Assembly: GCA_902651635.1 (NCBI GenBank) | Contig: CACRSC010001918.1 | Span: 1 to 64,000, forward strand | Origin: Mastigamoeba balamuthi | Taxonomy: Eukaryota > Evosea > Mastigamoebida > Mastigamoebidae | Reading direction: 5' to 3' | Length of the DNA stretch: 64,000 nucleotides | Shown: positions 55,095-64,000 of the stretch, in pieces | How the letters are laid out: every line of letters starts with the position of its first letter | Position numbering within the stretch: the first letter of the stretch is position 1 | Notes under the pieces: generated by a model | Told to the model about the DNA's origin: nothing | Databases searched by the model: none | The model's input: only the letters and a program-made list of their open reading frames with translations | Position numbers and translations under genes: made by a program

Positions 55095-55530
55095 ACTCCT
55101 GTGGAGGGCCCTCCTCAGTGTTGGTCCACTTAGGAACTCTGAGAGCACGTCCATTGTTGATCACTGATCAACGTGAGCTTCTGGGCTGACTCGGCAGTGC
55201 TGCCTGGTGGTGGCCCAAACCGAGAGCACTCACTGCAGGTACGGGTACTTGCTCACCAGCTTCTGTGACTCTGTAAGGATGCCAAGGGGCAGCTTGCATC
55301 TGTTGGTCAGGTAGCACAGGAATCTCCCACCCATGCCTTACTGGCTCCCGACTCAGCTCTCAGTGCCTGCTCTGCCCCCAGTCCAATGCTGCTGCGCCCT
55401 CCTGATCATCTCACTTCCTGAGCACCCAGTGGCCCAGAAAAATGAAATGGGTTGTTTGGGTGGTGATGGAAGAAGCAGCCACTTGCGCACACAACCACAC
55501 AGCAGCCACACGTGTTCTTGGGGGAGCAGG
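55095..55530 (-). pseudogene. Second scrap of the FVSNSSSSS gene
   Basis: Aligns to 41800-42420 in order: GTTGGTCCACTT, CGAGAGCACTCACTGCAGGT, ACTTGCTCACCAGCTTCTG, GTCAGGTAGC, CTGGCTCCCGACTC, CTGCTCTGCCCCCAGTCC, GTGGCCCAGAAAAA, then intron-like sequence with a CACACAGCAGCC tail. Large parts of the exon are missing. Confidence 0.65.
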
Positions 55531-56560
55531 GCAGTACCTCAGGTCTGCTGCACCTGTGGTACGAAAGCTGATAGACAAATCTCTGGGGATTGCATCATGT
55601 TCTCGACATCAATCTGCGTGTGATCATGGCTGAACATGTATGGCTTCTCTGCTATGCCTCACGTCTTCTTAAGCGGTTCAAAAAAGCACTTGATAATGAC
55701 ATGCCTTTTCTTGTAGTACTGTTGTACTGCCATCTGAGTGACAGTAAGTCACTTCAACAGTTGCTTGAGAATGATACACGGGTATGACACATGATCTTCA
55801 CTAGGATAACCAGCATCTTGAAGAAGTGACCAGTACTGCTTGCCAGTGACATGATCAAAGAAGTCAGTCTCCTCCTTCTTGGTCATCTTATGCCATTGGT
55901 GTACAGGGAGGGGAGCAGCATCCTTTGAACAATAGACCGTGATGTTGATCGCCACTGTGATGAAGATTTGACCATGTCGCATAGTATGAAACAGTGCAGC
56001 TTATGACAACCTTCATCTTCTCAGCATACAGCAAGTGGTGTGCATCATAGAACTGCTTGCTGGCCTCGAACACAATTGCTGGACAGGGGATTGGGAATGG
56101 CATGAAATCTGCTACAGCTGGAAGTCATGAATGTTCATAAGGTACTGGGGGATGCAAGCAAGAGCAGGGCACTCTTGCTGCTGCAGTGTCTGCTGGTGCT
56201 TCTTTATAACCGTGTTGATGAGAAGGTGAAACTAGTTGAATGTGCCCTTTGTGACCGTGTGCTTGATCTTGAACAGACTCAGCTCAACAGCATGATGAGC
56301 AAGTTGCCTGTTGTTTTGGCACCACAGTATTTTCAATATTTTAAAAATAAAAAATAGTCAGAACGCAGGGGATATAGCAGTGTGTAGTTGTATCATCCAC
56401 TATGCACTACATATGCGGAACTTCACTATATGCTGCTATACAGGGTCTGCTATGTATGTAGCAGCACCCCTCAGTACAGGCTGCCCCCCTTCTTTCTTCT
56501 TCCTGCATCGTCATACATCTTCAATAGAATTGAAATTAGCAGGTATTAAATACCAAAAAA
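55531..56560. other. Transposon-like debris with short frames
   Basis: Minus-strand frames 56103-55888 (IVFEASKQFYDAHHLLYAEK) and 55982-55749 (HQWHKMTKKEETDFFDHVTG, KQYWSLLQDAGYPSEDHVSY) look like consecutive parts of one protein in two frames. A plus-strand frame lies at 56127-56357. No family recognised. Confidence 0.4.
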
Positions 56561-57062
56561 AGGGCACATACTGGGAATACTGATCATTATCTTCTCTCTG
56601 AGGGTCAGGTCCCTCATCTGCCTGCTGGAGTCCATGCTCTGCTACAGCACGTCCAACCTATTTTGTTTGAAACACAAATGTTAGAGTGTTTTTTACAGAA
56701 TATGAAGAGAGAAGGGGCCCACTGGTCAATCAGTTCACAGAATGTGGTGGCATTGAGTATCGACAGGCCCTTGATGCCTGCCCTGATGTCTTCAAACGTG
56801 CAGGGCTGGGCTGCCTGCTTCACTGATGGTCGTGATTGAAGGGGGTTAGCAGCTCACATATCCTTTCCATCATGTTCGTAATGTGCTGCCACTTATCTGT
56901 CACTGCACATTTCTCTGCTGCTGCTGCATCGTCGTGCACCCTGGTGCCCACCCCCTGATACTCATCCTCGCCGACCTGCTGCTCCTCATCACTGAAGAGA
57001 TCAGGCTCGCTGCCTGATGCAGCACTAGGAGCTGGGAAAAGTGTTAGAGGAAAAAGAGTCAC
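56560..57062 (-). CDS. Copy 1 of an unknown spliced ORF near a palindrome array
   Basis: Reads SAASGSEPDLFSDEEQQVGE, then ITNMMERICELLTPFNHDHQ; a shift near 56821; then QPCTFEDIRAGIKGLSILNA and TTFCELIDQ, an intron (about 56718-56655), and RQMRDLTLREKIMISIP. Each block has a partner in the copy at 59.4-60.3 kb (DLLTIF, CTFGEVRAGFKAMQMLL, SRELTLREKLMLGIP) with an intron at the same place. No known domain. Broken here. Confidence 0.45.
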
Positions 57063-57389
57063 AGAGTTTCACATACCACTCTGCTCCAGCAAAAATGATC
57101 CAGGGTTTTTCATAAGATCATTCAGGAATCAGATTTAATACACTTAGAATACATCATTACGTGTTAGAAAACTGGGAATCAGAATTTTCTCACCCAACTA
57201 TGCAGTGACCCAGCTCTCAGTACCAAGAGAGATAAAGGCAAAGAACGGGAAGAAACAGCCAAGAAATGGAGGGAATGCACTTATGGTACTGGTAGGAAAC
57301 AGCTGCCGTGTCTGGGGACCACTGGCAGCTCACTCACTCTTCTGCCAGCTGAACTGCAACAGAGATCCACGTCGAGCACGTTTACGTGT

Positions 57390-57892
57390 CGTAGCGGATC
57401 CAGTTCCGCTACGCAGTGCTACGCATGCTCCGCTACGTAGTGTAGCGGAAGTGAATTTCAGCAGCGGTGCGTAGCGGCACCTGTGTAGCTGAGCATAGCG
57501 GAGGTATATCCGCTATGCGGCGTAGCGAAGTGCATGTAGCAATGCGTAGCAGAGGTACCTCCGCTACACACTGCCACGCAGGCTTCGCTACACCGTGTAG
57601 CGAAGGTACCTCCGCTACATGGCATAGCGAAGGCACCTTCGCTACACAGAGTAGCGAAGGTGCGGCCGCTACGCATTGCTACATATGCTCTGCTACGATG
57701 CATAGCGGAGGTACCTCCGCTACATGGCGCAGCGTAGACAGGTGTAGTGGCATGTAGCGATGGGTGCATCCGCTACACTGCGTAGCAGAGCCAATGTAGT
57801 AATGTGTTGCGGAGGGTGATCCGCTACACAGTGCAGCAAAGGTATGTGTAGCAGTGCGTAGTAAATAATTGCGTAGCTAAGTGTAGCGGAAG
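57390..57892. repeat. GTAGCGG palindrome array 1
   Basis: About 500 bases of alternating inverted units: CGCTAC and GTAGCG separated by 5-8 bases, with GGTACC-type joints. The best example is a perfect 20-base palindrome at 57703-57722 (TAGCGGAGGTACCTCCGCTA). The repeat length is about 20-45 bases and varies. Confidence 0.85.
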
Positions 57893-57947
57893 CCTGAGGG
57901 TGAGCAGCCTAGATTTTGCCAGCTGGCTGATTTGCACTTGATATCAT

Positions 57948-58208
57948 TTGTGCACTGAGACAGTGATGCAGAAGGGATTGAGTGGAGCAGGCAATGTTGC
58001 AGGAACAGGAGAGCAAGGCCACGTGAAACACACAGCTGCAGGTCAAGTACATGAGAGGAAGGACGGGGAGGACAAACCATATCGCTGCAGAACATGTGAC
58101 AGGTACTACTCGACACAGTGTAACCTGCAGAGGGCTGGTCACATGGGTCGCCACTGCCCTGAGAAGTGGAATGGAACATATCTGAAAGATGGTCTTCTCT
58201 GTTGGTGA
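57948..58208 (+). CDS. Possible C2H2-like zinc-finger fragment between arrays
   Basis: KPYRCRTCDRYYSTQCNLQR followed by AGHMGRHCPEKWNG gives C-x2-C-x14-H-x3-H, close to a C2H2 finger but with two extra residues in the loop. The frame then meets TGA after LLCW. A second frame at 58166-58468 (AALIQAKAAENKCQYVISSS) may be the continuation. Probably part of a mobile element. Confidence 0.35.
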   Translation: MCTETVMQKGLSGAGNVAGTGEQGHVKHTAAGQVHERKDGEDKPYRCRTCDRYYSTQCNLQRAGHMGRHCPEKWNGTYLKDGLLCW

Positions 58209-58424
58209 CCAACAGAACTGCTGCATTGATCCAGGCCAAAGCAGCAGAGAACAAATGCCAGTATGTTATAAGCAGCTCCAGCACAGGTTTGTACATACTA
58301 AAAAATTCTATAGGTGAATATTTAACAGACACAATTATTTGGCAAAATAAACACAACATCAAAGAGAGGATGAAGCAGCTTGAGCCAATCGAGACAGTTC
58401 ACTTCCATATCATGTCGATCATGT

Positions 58425-58760
58425 TTACATGCTGTAGTGGATCCAGTTCCACTTGCTTCACTACATAGTGTAGCAGAAGTGAATTGCTACTGCAGTGACT
58501 CATAGCAGAAGGTCTGCTACACACTGCTGCTACACTAACTATAGGGTCTGCTCCACCATACACACAGTGAAAGGTGCTCTAGTGCCTTCTGCTATGCTAC
58601 ATAGCAGAGAGTATCAGTGTAGCACTGTATAGCAAACCTTCTGCAATGCATCCTACAGCATTGTGTCTGCTACATCACGTAGCAGAAGACACTTCAGTGC
58701 CTTCTACAAAATAGCATAGCAGAAGATACCCACTTAGCAGTACATAGCAGAGGTTCGGCA
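58425..58760. repeat. Palindrome array 2, diverged (GTAGCAG/CTGCTAC)
   Basis: Same layout as array 1 but with many G-to-A or C-to-T type changes (GTAGCAGA, CTGCTACA). Its left edge (GTTTACATGCTGTAGTGGAT, CCAGTTCCACTT) mirrors the left edge of array 1 (GTTTACGTGTCGTAGCGGAT, CCAGTTCCGCTA), so the two are copies of one unit. Confidence 0.75.
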
Positions 58761-59025
58761 ATGTTAATCATACCAGTCATGTATACAAATAACAGTCTTG
58801 ATCAAATACACTGATAAGTTCATAACTAGATTTTATCAAATGTTAGCTAATAAATTCGGTTTTAGCATAGCATAAAGTTGTGAATAAATGGAATGTAAAT
58901 TGGTTTTTGCATTGCACAATACCAAAGATGAGCTTCCGACTGTTAAATATCGATTACATTGGATTGTGGTTAAGTAATGTCAGTGAGCATGCCGTGAAGT
59001 ATAACACATAGTTTAGAAGAGATAG

Positions 59026-59105
59026 TGATTGATAGTGTAAGCGCAAAGTGTTTACTTTGTACTTTGGGGGACGGTGGTTCAAATCCCGGTGGTGGAATAA
59101 TTTTT
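59026..59105 (+). other. Pol III (tRNA-like) element beside array 3
   Basis: A-box TAGTGTAAGCG (59033-59043) and B-box GGTTCAAATCC (59076-59086) both match the tRNA consensus, 32 bases apart, with a TTTTT terminator at 59101. The acceptor and T-stems do not pair well, so it is a tRNA-derived SINE head or a decayed tRNA gene rather than a working tRNA. Confidence 0.5.
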
Positions 59106-59118
59106 CTCATGAAGTACT

Positions 59119-59405
59119 TCCGCTACAGTGTGTAGCGGACCTTCCGCTACGTGCCGCTACATAGCAACCTTCGCTACGCGGCGTAGCGGAAGGCGCTCAA
59201 GCGCGTTTCGCTACGCGGCGTAGCGGAGGGTATCTGCGTAGCAGTGGGTAGCGGATGGTCCGCTACGTGCCGCTACATAGTAACCTTCGCTACGTGGCAT
59301 AGCAAAAGGCGCTCGAGCACGTTTCGCTACGCGGTGTAGCGGAGGGTATCTGCGTAGTGGCATGTAGCGGACCATTCACTACGTGGCATAGCAGAGGGTA
59401 TCTGC
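59119..59405. repeat. GTAGCGG palindrome array 3
   Basis: Well-conserved copy of the palindromic repeat, including a higher-order unit (CTTCGCTACGxGGCxTAGC, AAGGCGCTC, GAGGGTATCTGCGTAG) seen twice about 120 bases apart. It lies immediately left of ORF copy 2. Confidence 0.85.
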
Positions 59406-59422
59406 ATCTCACCTCACTATTG

Positions 59423-60316
59423 ATGTCATTTAACAGCATTTTTGAAGGTTTAAAACAGTGCATCAAGGACACACCGCACAAAACCCCCACCAAGAAGCAC
59501 AAGGACAAGCCCAAGGACAAGAACAAGGGCTGCACTGGGCCAATAATCACTGTGATACCTCCTCCAACCCAGCAGGACAAAGACCTAGACATTCCTGCCT
59601 CTCAGAAAAGCAGATATGTAGCATTCTCCCCTCTCTTCTTTATTCCCACACCACACACCCTTTTTTAATGTTACTTTAGGTGCAGCTGCTGCTGCGCCAG
59701 CGCAAACTGCTGCAAAGGAGGAGAAGGAGAGGGAGGGGGAGGAGGAGAAGGACGAGGATAAGGAGGTCTCGGTGGATGACTACAAGGGCACCTCATGGAC
59801 ATCAGAGTCCGACGAGGAGCAGAGGAGGGCGCTGCAGGAGAAGCAGCAGATCTCGGCCCTCATGAAGACATCGCGCGACCTCCTCACCATTTTCACTGCC
59901 AAGCCCAGCGAGGAGCATGCCCATCAGTCCTGCACCTTTGGAGAGGTCAGGGCTGGGTTCAAGGCCATGCAGATGCTGCTTGCCGGTACTCTGAGCGACC
60001 TCATCATGAGGTACGAAACCCCTCCCCCCATTCTTCCTTGTTTTTTGGCTCTAATTCAAACTATTTTTGCAGGATGAATGCCCTCGCGTGTGCTGTTAAG
60101 GCAGGCGTGCAGTCCAGGGAGCTGACACTCAGGGAAAAGCTGATGCTCGGCATTCCTGGTATGTTTCCTTCCCTACCCTTTGTTTTTCAAATTTCTAACA
60201 ATGTGTGTATAATACTAACTCGAAAAGTCCCAGAGCTGGAGAACCTCCCAGCAGACAGGGGGCCCTACACTGCTCAACAACATGCTTGGGAGCACAGGTG
60301 CCTCCCAGGCCTCTGA
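59423..60316 (+). CDS. Copy 2 of the unknown spliced ORF, between palindrome arrays
   Basis: Starts MSFNSIFEGLKQCIKDTPHK with a Lys-rich stretch (TKKHKDKPKDKNKG). Exon 2 (59680-60010) is acidic: KEEKEREGEEEKDEDKEVSV, then DEEQRRALQEKQQISALMKT, DLLTIFTAKPSEEHAHQSCT, FGEVRAGFKAMQMLLAGTLS. Exon 3 (60073-60158): MNALACAVKAGVQSRELTLR, EKLMLGIP. A last exon begins about 60231 (VPELENLPADRG). Introns are GT..AG; the exon 1 to exon 2 phase does not fit the frame chosen, so exon 1 is uncertain. No known domain. Its twin is at 56560-57062. Confidence 0.5.
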
Positions 60317-60524
60317 GGCACCTGCTGGTCCTGAGTCGCCCTCTTCCCAGGCACCTGCTGGTCCTCAGTGATCCGTCTCTCTACTCCTCTCTCACTTGAA
60401 CGTTTTCTGCTGCCCTGGCTGGGCTCCTCTTCCCCAAAAGCGAAAACATGACCTGCCTGCCCTTTTGATGGCAGTTAATTAGATGATAGCTCTCACCTAC
60501 TGAAAGCTACACTGAAATCAATTG

Positions 60525-60696
60525 TTATGTAGCAGTGCGTAGCGTATTTATGCGTAGCGGCATGTAGCGCCTCCATACGTAGTGGCGCGTAGCGGACCCT
60601 GCCGCAGTGGTGCGTAGCGCAATGATTGAACTACGCGGCATAGCGGAGGGTCTGCTGCATGCCGCTACGCATGGTTCCGCTACGCGCCGCTACATT
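60525..60696. repeat. GTAGCGG palindrome array 4
   Basis: Shorter array (GTAGCAGTGCGTAGCG, CGTAGCGGCATGTAGCG, CCGCTACGCGCCGCTAC) to the right of ORF copy 2, so that copy is bracketed by arrays 3 and 4. Confidence 0.8.
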
Positions 60697-60770
60697 GCTT
60701 GACGTGCGAGTGAGGGGGGTTTATCTGCTAAATATAGTTTTGCAAAGGGATCACCTCGGCCCGGGCCCAT

Positions 60771-60848
60771 CTGGGGGGTTCTTTTAACTCTATTGACCTG
60801 TAGAGTACACGTCCTCTACCAGTCTATAGAGTTAAAAGTACCCCCCAG
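60771..60848 (+). ncRNA. Long hairpin, precursor-miRNA-like or MITE-like
   Basis: Arms of 23 bases (60771-60793, CTGGGGGGTTCTTTTAACTC; 60826-60848) pair with one mismatch, around a 32-base loop that itself contains GTAGAG/CTCTAC. Folded, it is one stem of about 30 pairs. Whether it is transcribed cannot be told from sequence. Confidence 0.4.
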
Positions 60849-62470
60849 GGGGTCAGGGCTTAGTTCATCCACCACAGCAGCAGCAGCATCAGGAATGGAA
60901 TCCAGCCACCACTACCTTGTTACCCACGGTCCACTGTGCTTAGCTTTATCTTTAATTACAGTTTCTTCTCTGAGGTATACAGTATCAAGCTTCTTTTGAA
61001 GAAGAATGAGGAGCTGATTAGCTCCTCCACAACCTTCTCATATGGGCCAAAATGGTGGCCCTTCTGAGTGCTGGAGAAGAGAGTTCAACAGAGGAATCCA
61101 GCAATGACCCCAAGTGAGTTCTTTTTGTTGTTTCCCCACTAACAATACCCACCAACAGGGAAGTACATGAACACAGACCCCCATTCTATCTGCTGTGCCA
61201 GAACAGCAGCTGTCCAACGAATCAGCCAGATGGATCTTTCGGTAACGAGGGCTGCAGCACGGAAAGTTAATTGTAACGTGATTATCTAACATAATGATCA
61301 GGCCATGGGCCTGCTTTGCATGCGGCAATGTACTGTGCCACATGTATGAGTGTGGCGAGCCTATCATTGCAGGCAGCATTGCTAGGCATAGACGAGTTAT
61401 ATTCAGCAGCAACAGACATCATTGTTGTTGCTGAGACAGATTGGTTCACTCTGCACCACATAATAGGGTTCAACAACCCTGCTCAGTGCCACAACTGTGC
61501 ACTGTGGTGGTTTCCCTTTCAGGGTATGACTCTTCTGTTGTTTATCACTTCATTGTGCTGCATCTAATATTAAACATTTGATCATTGCTGCGACTTTTGC
61601 ATATGAAGTGCAAAATCTTTAGCATTGTTTTTTCAGTGCTACTTTAGTGATTCAAACACTATTTACACTGAATTTAGTGCTAAATACTGCTTCATTGCTA
61701 ATAGTGATTTAGCACTCGTGGAACCTAAAATCAGCATAGAAATTTTTATATAGTGCTATGCATCGCCTGTAGTGCTACTAGCGTAAATATTTATGCTAGT
61801 AGTGATTGTAGTGCTAAATTAGCGATGTAATTCCATTGCATGCATCACAAATAGCGCTACATTATGATTAAAGTGATGAATTAATCACATTTAGCACTAA
61901 TTTCGATAAGCTGTGCTGAATTTCATCCTTCTTCTCTGTTTACTCTCAGTCAACTTGAACCTTGAACCATGATATCCTGGATTTAAAACACATATGTTCT
62001 TCTTCTTCTTCCCTTTCTGCACTTCAATCTGTCCCTTCACCCCCCCCCCTGTCCCTTCCCCCTTCCTTCCCCTTTTCATTTCATATCAGGTCGAGACTGA
62101 AGGTGCACTGTCTTCTTTCCCCAATACACAGTTTTTCCCTTTTGCAGAACATCTTTCAGACTTGACTTCTTCCTTTCCCCCCTTTTGACACCTGTTCAGT
62201 ATACACAACTCACTGTATGGCCAGGAGTCAGGAAGAACGTGCGAAGCAGAGCACAGTCTGTGCTCTGTCTCCTGCTGACCACAAAGGGAAGGAGAGGGAG
62301 CAATGTGGCTTCCAGGCAGCATTAAACAGGAATACTGTTCCTGTTTTTCCTTCCCATTTTCTGCTTCATTTCTCTATTTCTCCCCTTTTCCCATGAAAAG
62401 TGCACCACTGTGACTAATACTGTAGCTACTGCAGGTTGTGATAAGAAGCAGTATCAGCCCGGGCACACAC
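60849..62470. other. AT-rich DNA with GTGCTAAAT inverted repeats
   Basis: No gene supported. From about 61630 to 61900 there are many direct and inverted copies of TAGTGCTAAAT/ATTTAGCACTA, perhaps the end of an element. Pyrimidine tracts lie at 62003-62080 and 62340-62395. Confidence 0.45.
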
Positions 62471-62477
62471 CTGAGGT

Positions 62478-64000
62478 ATGTATTTGCACCTTCCTTTCTC
62501 TGCATTTCTCTTCATTTTTGATCTTTTTAATGAATTGGTAATTAATGCACACGATGCGCTATTAACTGTTGGACAGACCAATTTTCCAACCACAGACAGA
62601 CCTATTTTTGGGCCACTTGGTTGGCGATGTTGGCACGTGAGGTGCAGAAGCTGTTGGCGGAACACTGCCACTGCATCGAGGATAAGCAGGCGCATGTGGC
62701 CATGCAGGTTGCATCACGATCAGAGGCCAAGGTGCCCCCAGTGCCCTCTTTGACCAATATCTTCCAGGCAGCAGAGGAGCAGGGCTGGTGCAACATATCA
62801 TCGTTTGAGCTCAAGACGCTGGTACCAGCAAACAACATCTTCATCCCCACAAAGTGTGAGTCTCTTCTTGGCTTTCTCAGTGGTGAGTGCACAGTCTCAC
62901 CTCCCATCCCACGTTTATTTTTAGGTGGTGAGAAACCAATGCCTGTGGATACATTCTGGAAGCTTCTGCCCTCTGAGGCAATCACCTACATCGAGGAGCA
63001 GTGACTTGCCCTTGCGCAGGCCAAACGCCTTAGTCGTCGGGGCCTGAAGATCAAGGTGGAGCCAGGGCAGGTCGAAAGAATCATCCGGATGATTGTGCAC
63101 ATCATCGGCGCTGGAGAGACCTGTGCCAACTCGTTCATGGAGTATCTCAAGCTGGACTCTGGCCGCCCAGGCCTTGGTGACAACCCAATCCACGAGACCA
63201 TGTGGAAGAAGTTCGTCAAGAAGTTGGAGGACATGAGTCTGTCCCACCTTGCTGAACTCTTCAACCACAGGTTCTGACACTTCTGGAATGCACAGGGTGC
63301 TTTGTGGGTCTGCTTTGACAAGTCAATCATTGGCTTCATGGGCAACCTGCTTGGCAAGATCATCATCCCACACAAGCCAACTCCCAAGGACGGCCTTGTG
63401 TATGTCCTTACACTCCTCAGTGCAAGTGGGAAGCCGATCCCACTGGTCCTCATCCCCATCTTTGAGGTTGGCGAGAAGGACCTCTCGCTGCACCAGGTAC
63501 TTGAGCTCATGTGTAACACGGTCTGCAACTACCAGCAGGATGGCATCCTCAAGATGCTCATCTGTATGGTGATTGATATGGTGTTCGGTACGATTGAGTG
63601 TGACAAATTCTGAGAAGGTGAAACACTCAGTTTTCTTGACGGATTCCGATTCTCCACATTGGAAACGTCATTTAATGTATGAGAATCTGGTTCCTATTCT
63701 TGATTTTTACTGGCGATTTTTCTTTGTTTATATGAATGTGTGTTTGGTGGGAACTACTACTGTCTTTGTCTTCAGGGGCCTCTCTGAGCAACTGTGTGGC
63801 CACAAAATGACCATTCCCACATCAGGAAATGTCAGTTTGTGCCATTTGTTCCGTGATCCCTCCCAGGTCTTTGCTGTGGGGTTTGTTTCTAAGTCCTCTG
63901 GCATCTCAAGCACAAAAGTCACTGTATGGCTAACATCCTCTACAACAGAGGCCAATTCTCCAACATCCTGAATTAACAGGGGATGTGCAGGATCTGTATC
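62478..64000 (+). mobile_element. piggyBac-like element, open at the window edge
   Basis: Transposase in one frame from 62621: LAREVQKLLAEHCHCIEDKQ, ANSFMEYLKLDSGRPGLGDN, then the core CFDKSIIGFMGNLLGKIIIP, HKPTPKDGLVYVLTLL, SASGKPIPLVLIPIFEVGEK, VLELMCNTVCNYQQDGILKM and VIDMVFG. This matches the DE(S/M)..GR..KQY.P.KP..WG..VY block and the later Asp block of piggyBac enzymes (first D in CFDKS, second in VIDMV). The frame is cut only by TGA at 63002, 63275 and 63611; HRF-HFWNAQ and EEQ-LALAQ read well with Trp there. An intron probably follows (about 63590-63776). The right end is outside the window. Confidence 0.65.

Overview
The window is eukaryotic nuclear DNA: genes are split by short introns, almost all GT..AG, and there are SR-protein, G-patch and receptor-kinase genes. 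The mix of a TKL receptor kinase with leucine-rich repeats, a Cys-rich GCC2/GCC3-like stalk and an MSP-like domain, a fibro-slime protein, a TULIP plus PqiA membrane protein and many TIR elements suggests an amoebozoan, possibly an archamoeba such as Mastigamoeba or Pelomyxa. That placement is inference.

Layout. From 0.2 to 23.2 kb lies a GC-rich, tightly packed host block: an unrecognised gene, an RNF123/KPC1-type E3 ligase (minus strand), a PINX1-type G-patch protein, a TULIP/PqiA membrane protein, a tRNA-Val(GAC), a fibro-slime surface protein, an RS31-like SR splicing factor and an LRR receptor kinase. From 23.2 to 27 kb the DNA is AT-rich and holds a nearly whole Tc1 element. From 27 to 31.1 kb are two more host genes. 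From 31.3 to 36.8 kb a trypsin-like protease gene is broken up by two TIR transposons (piggyBac-like and pogo-like). From 37.2 to 43.5 kb are an F-box-like membrane protein, duplicated small genes encoding a 78-residue module, and a gene whose N-terminus carries an FVSNSSSSS motif. From 43.5 to about 49.3 kb is a LINE (ORF1; ORF2 with APE endonuclease, RT and RNase H). From 49.3 to 64 kb the DNA is mostly AT-rich transposon debris, with arrays of GTAGCGG palindromes flanking copies of an unknown spliced ORF, and another piggyBac-like element at the right edge.

Most notable observation. LINE ORF2 stays in one frame for about 1,166 codons and is interrupted only by TGA (seven times), never by TAA or TAG, at places where tryptophan fits. 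A piggyBac-like and a pogo-like element show the same pattern. This suggests UGA is read as Trp at least in these elements, although several GC-rich host genes here appear to end in TGA. Gene models are read by eye; exon boundaries are proposals.
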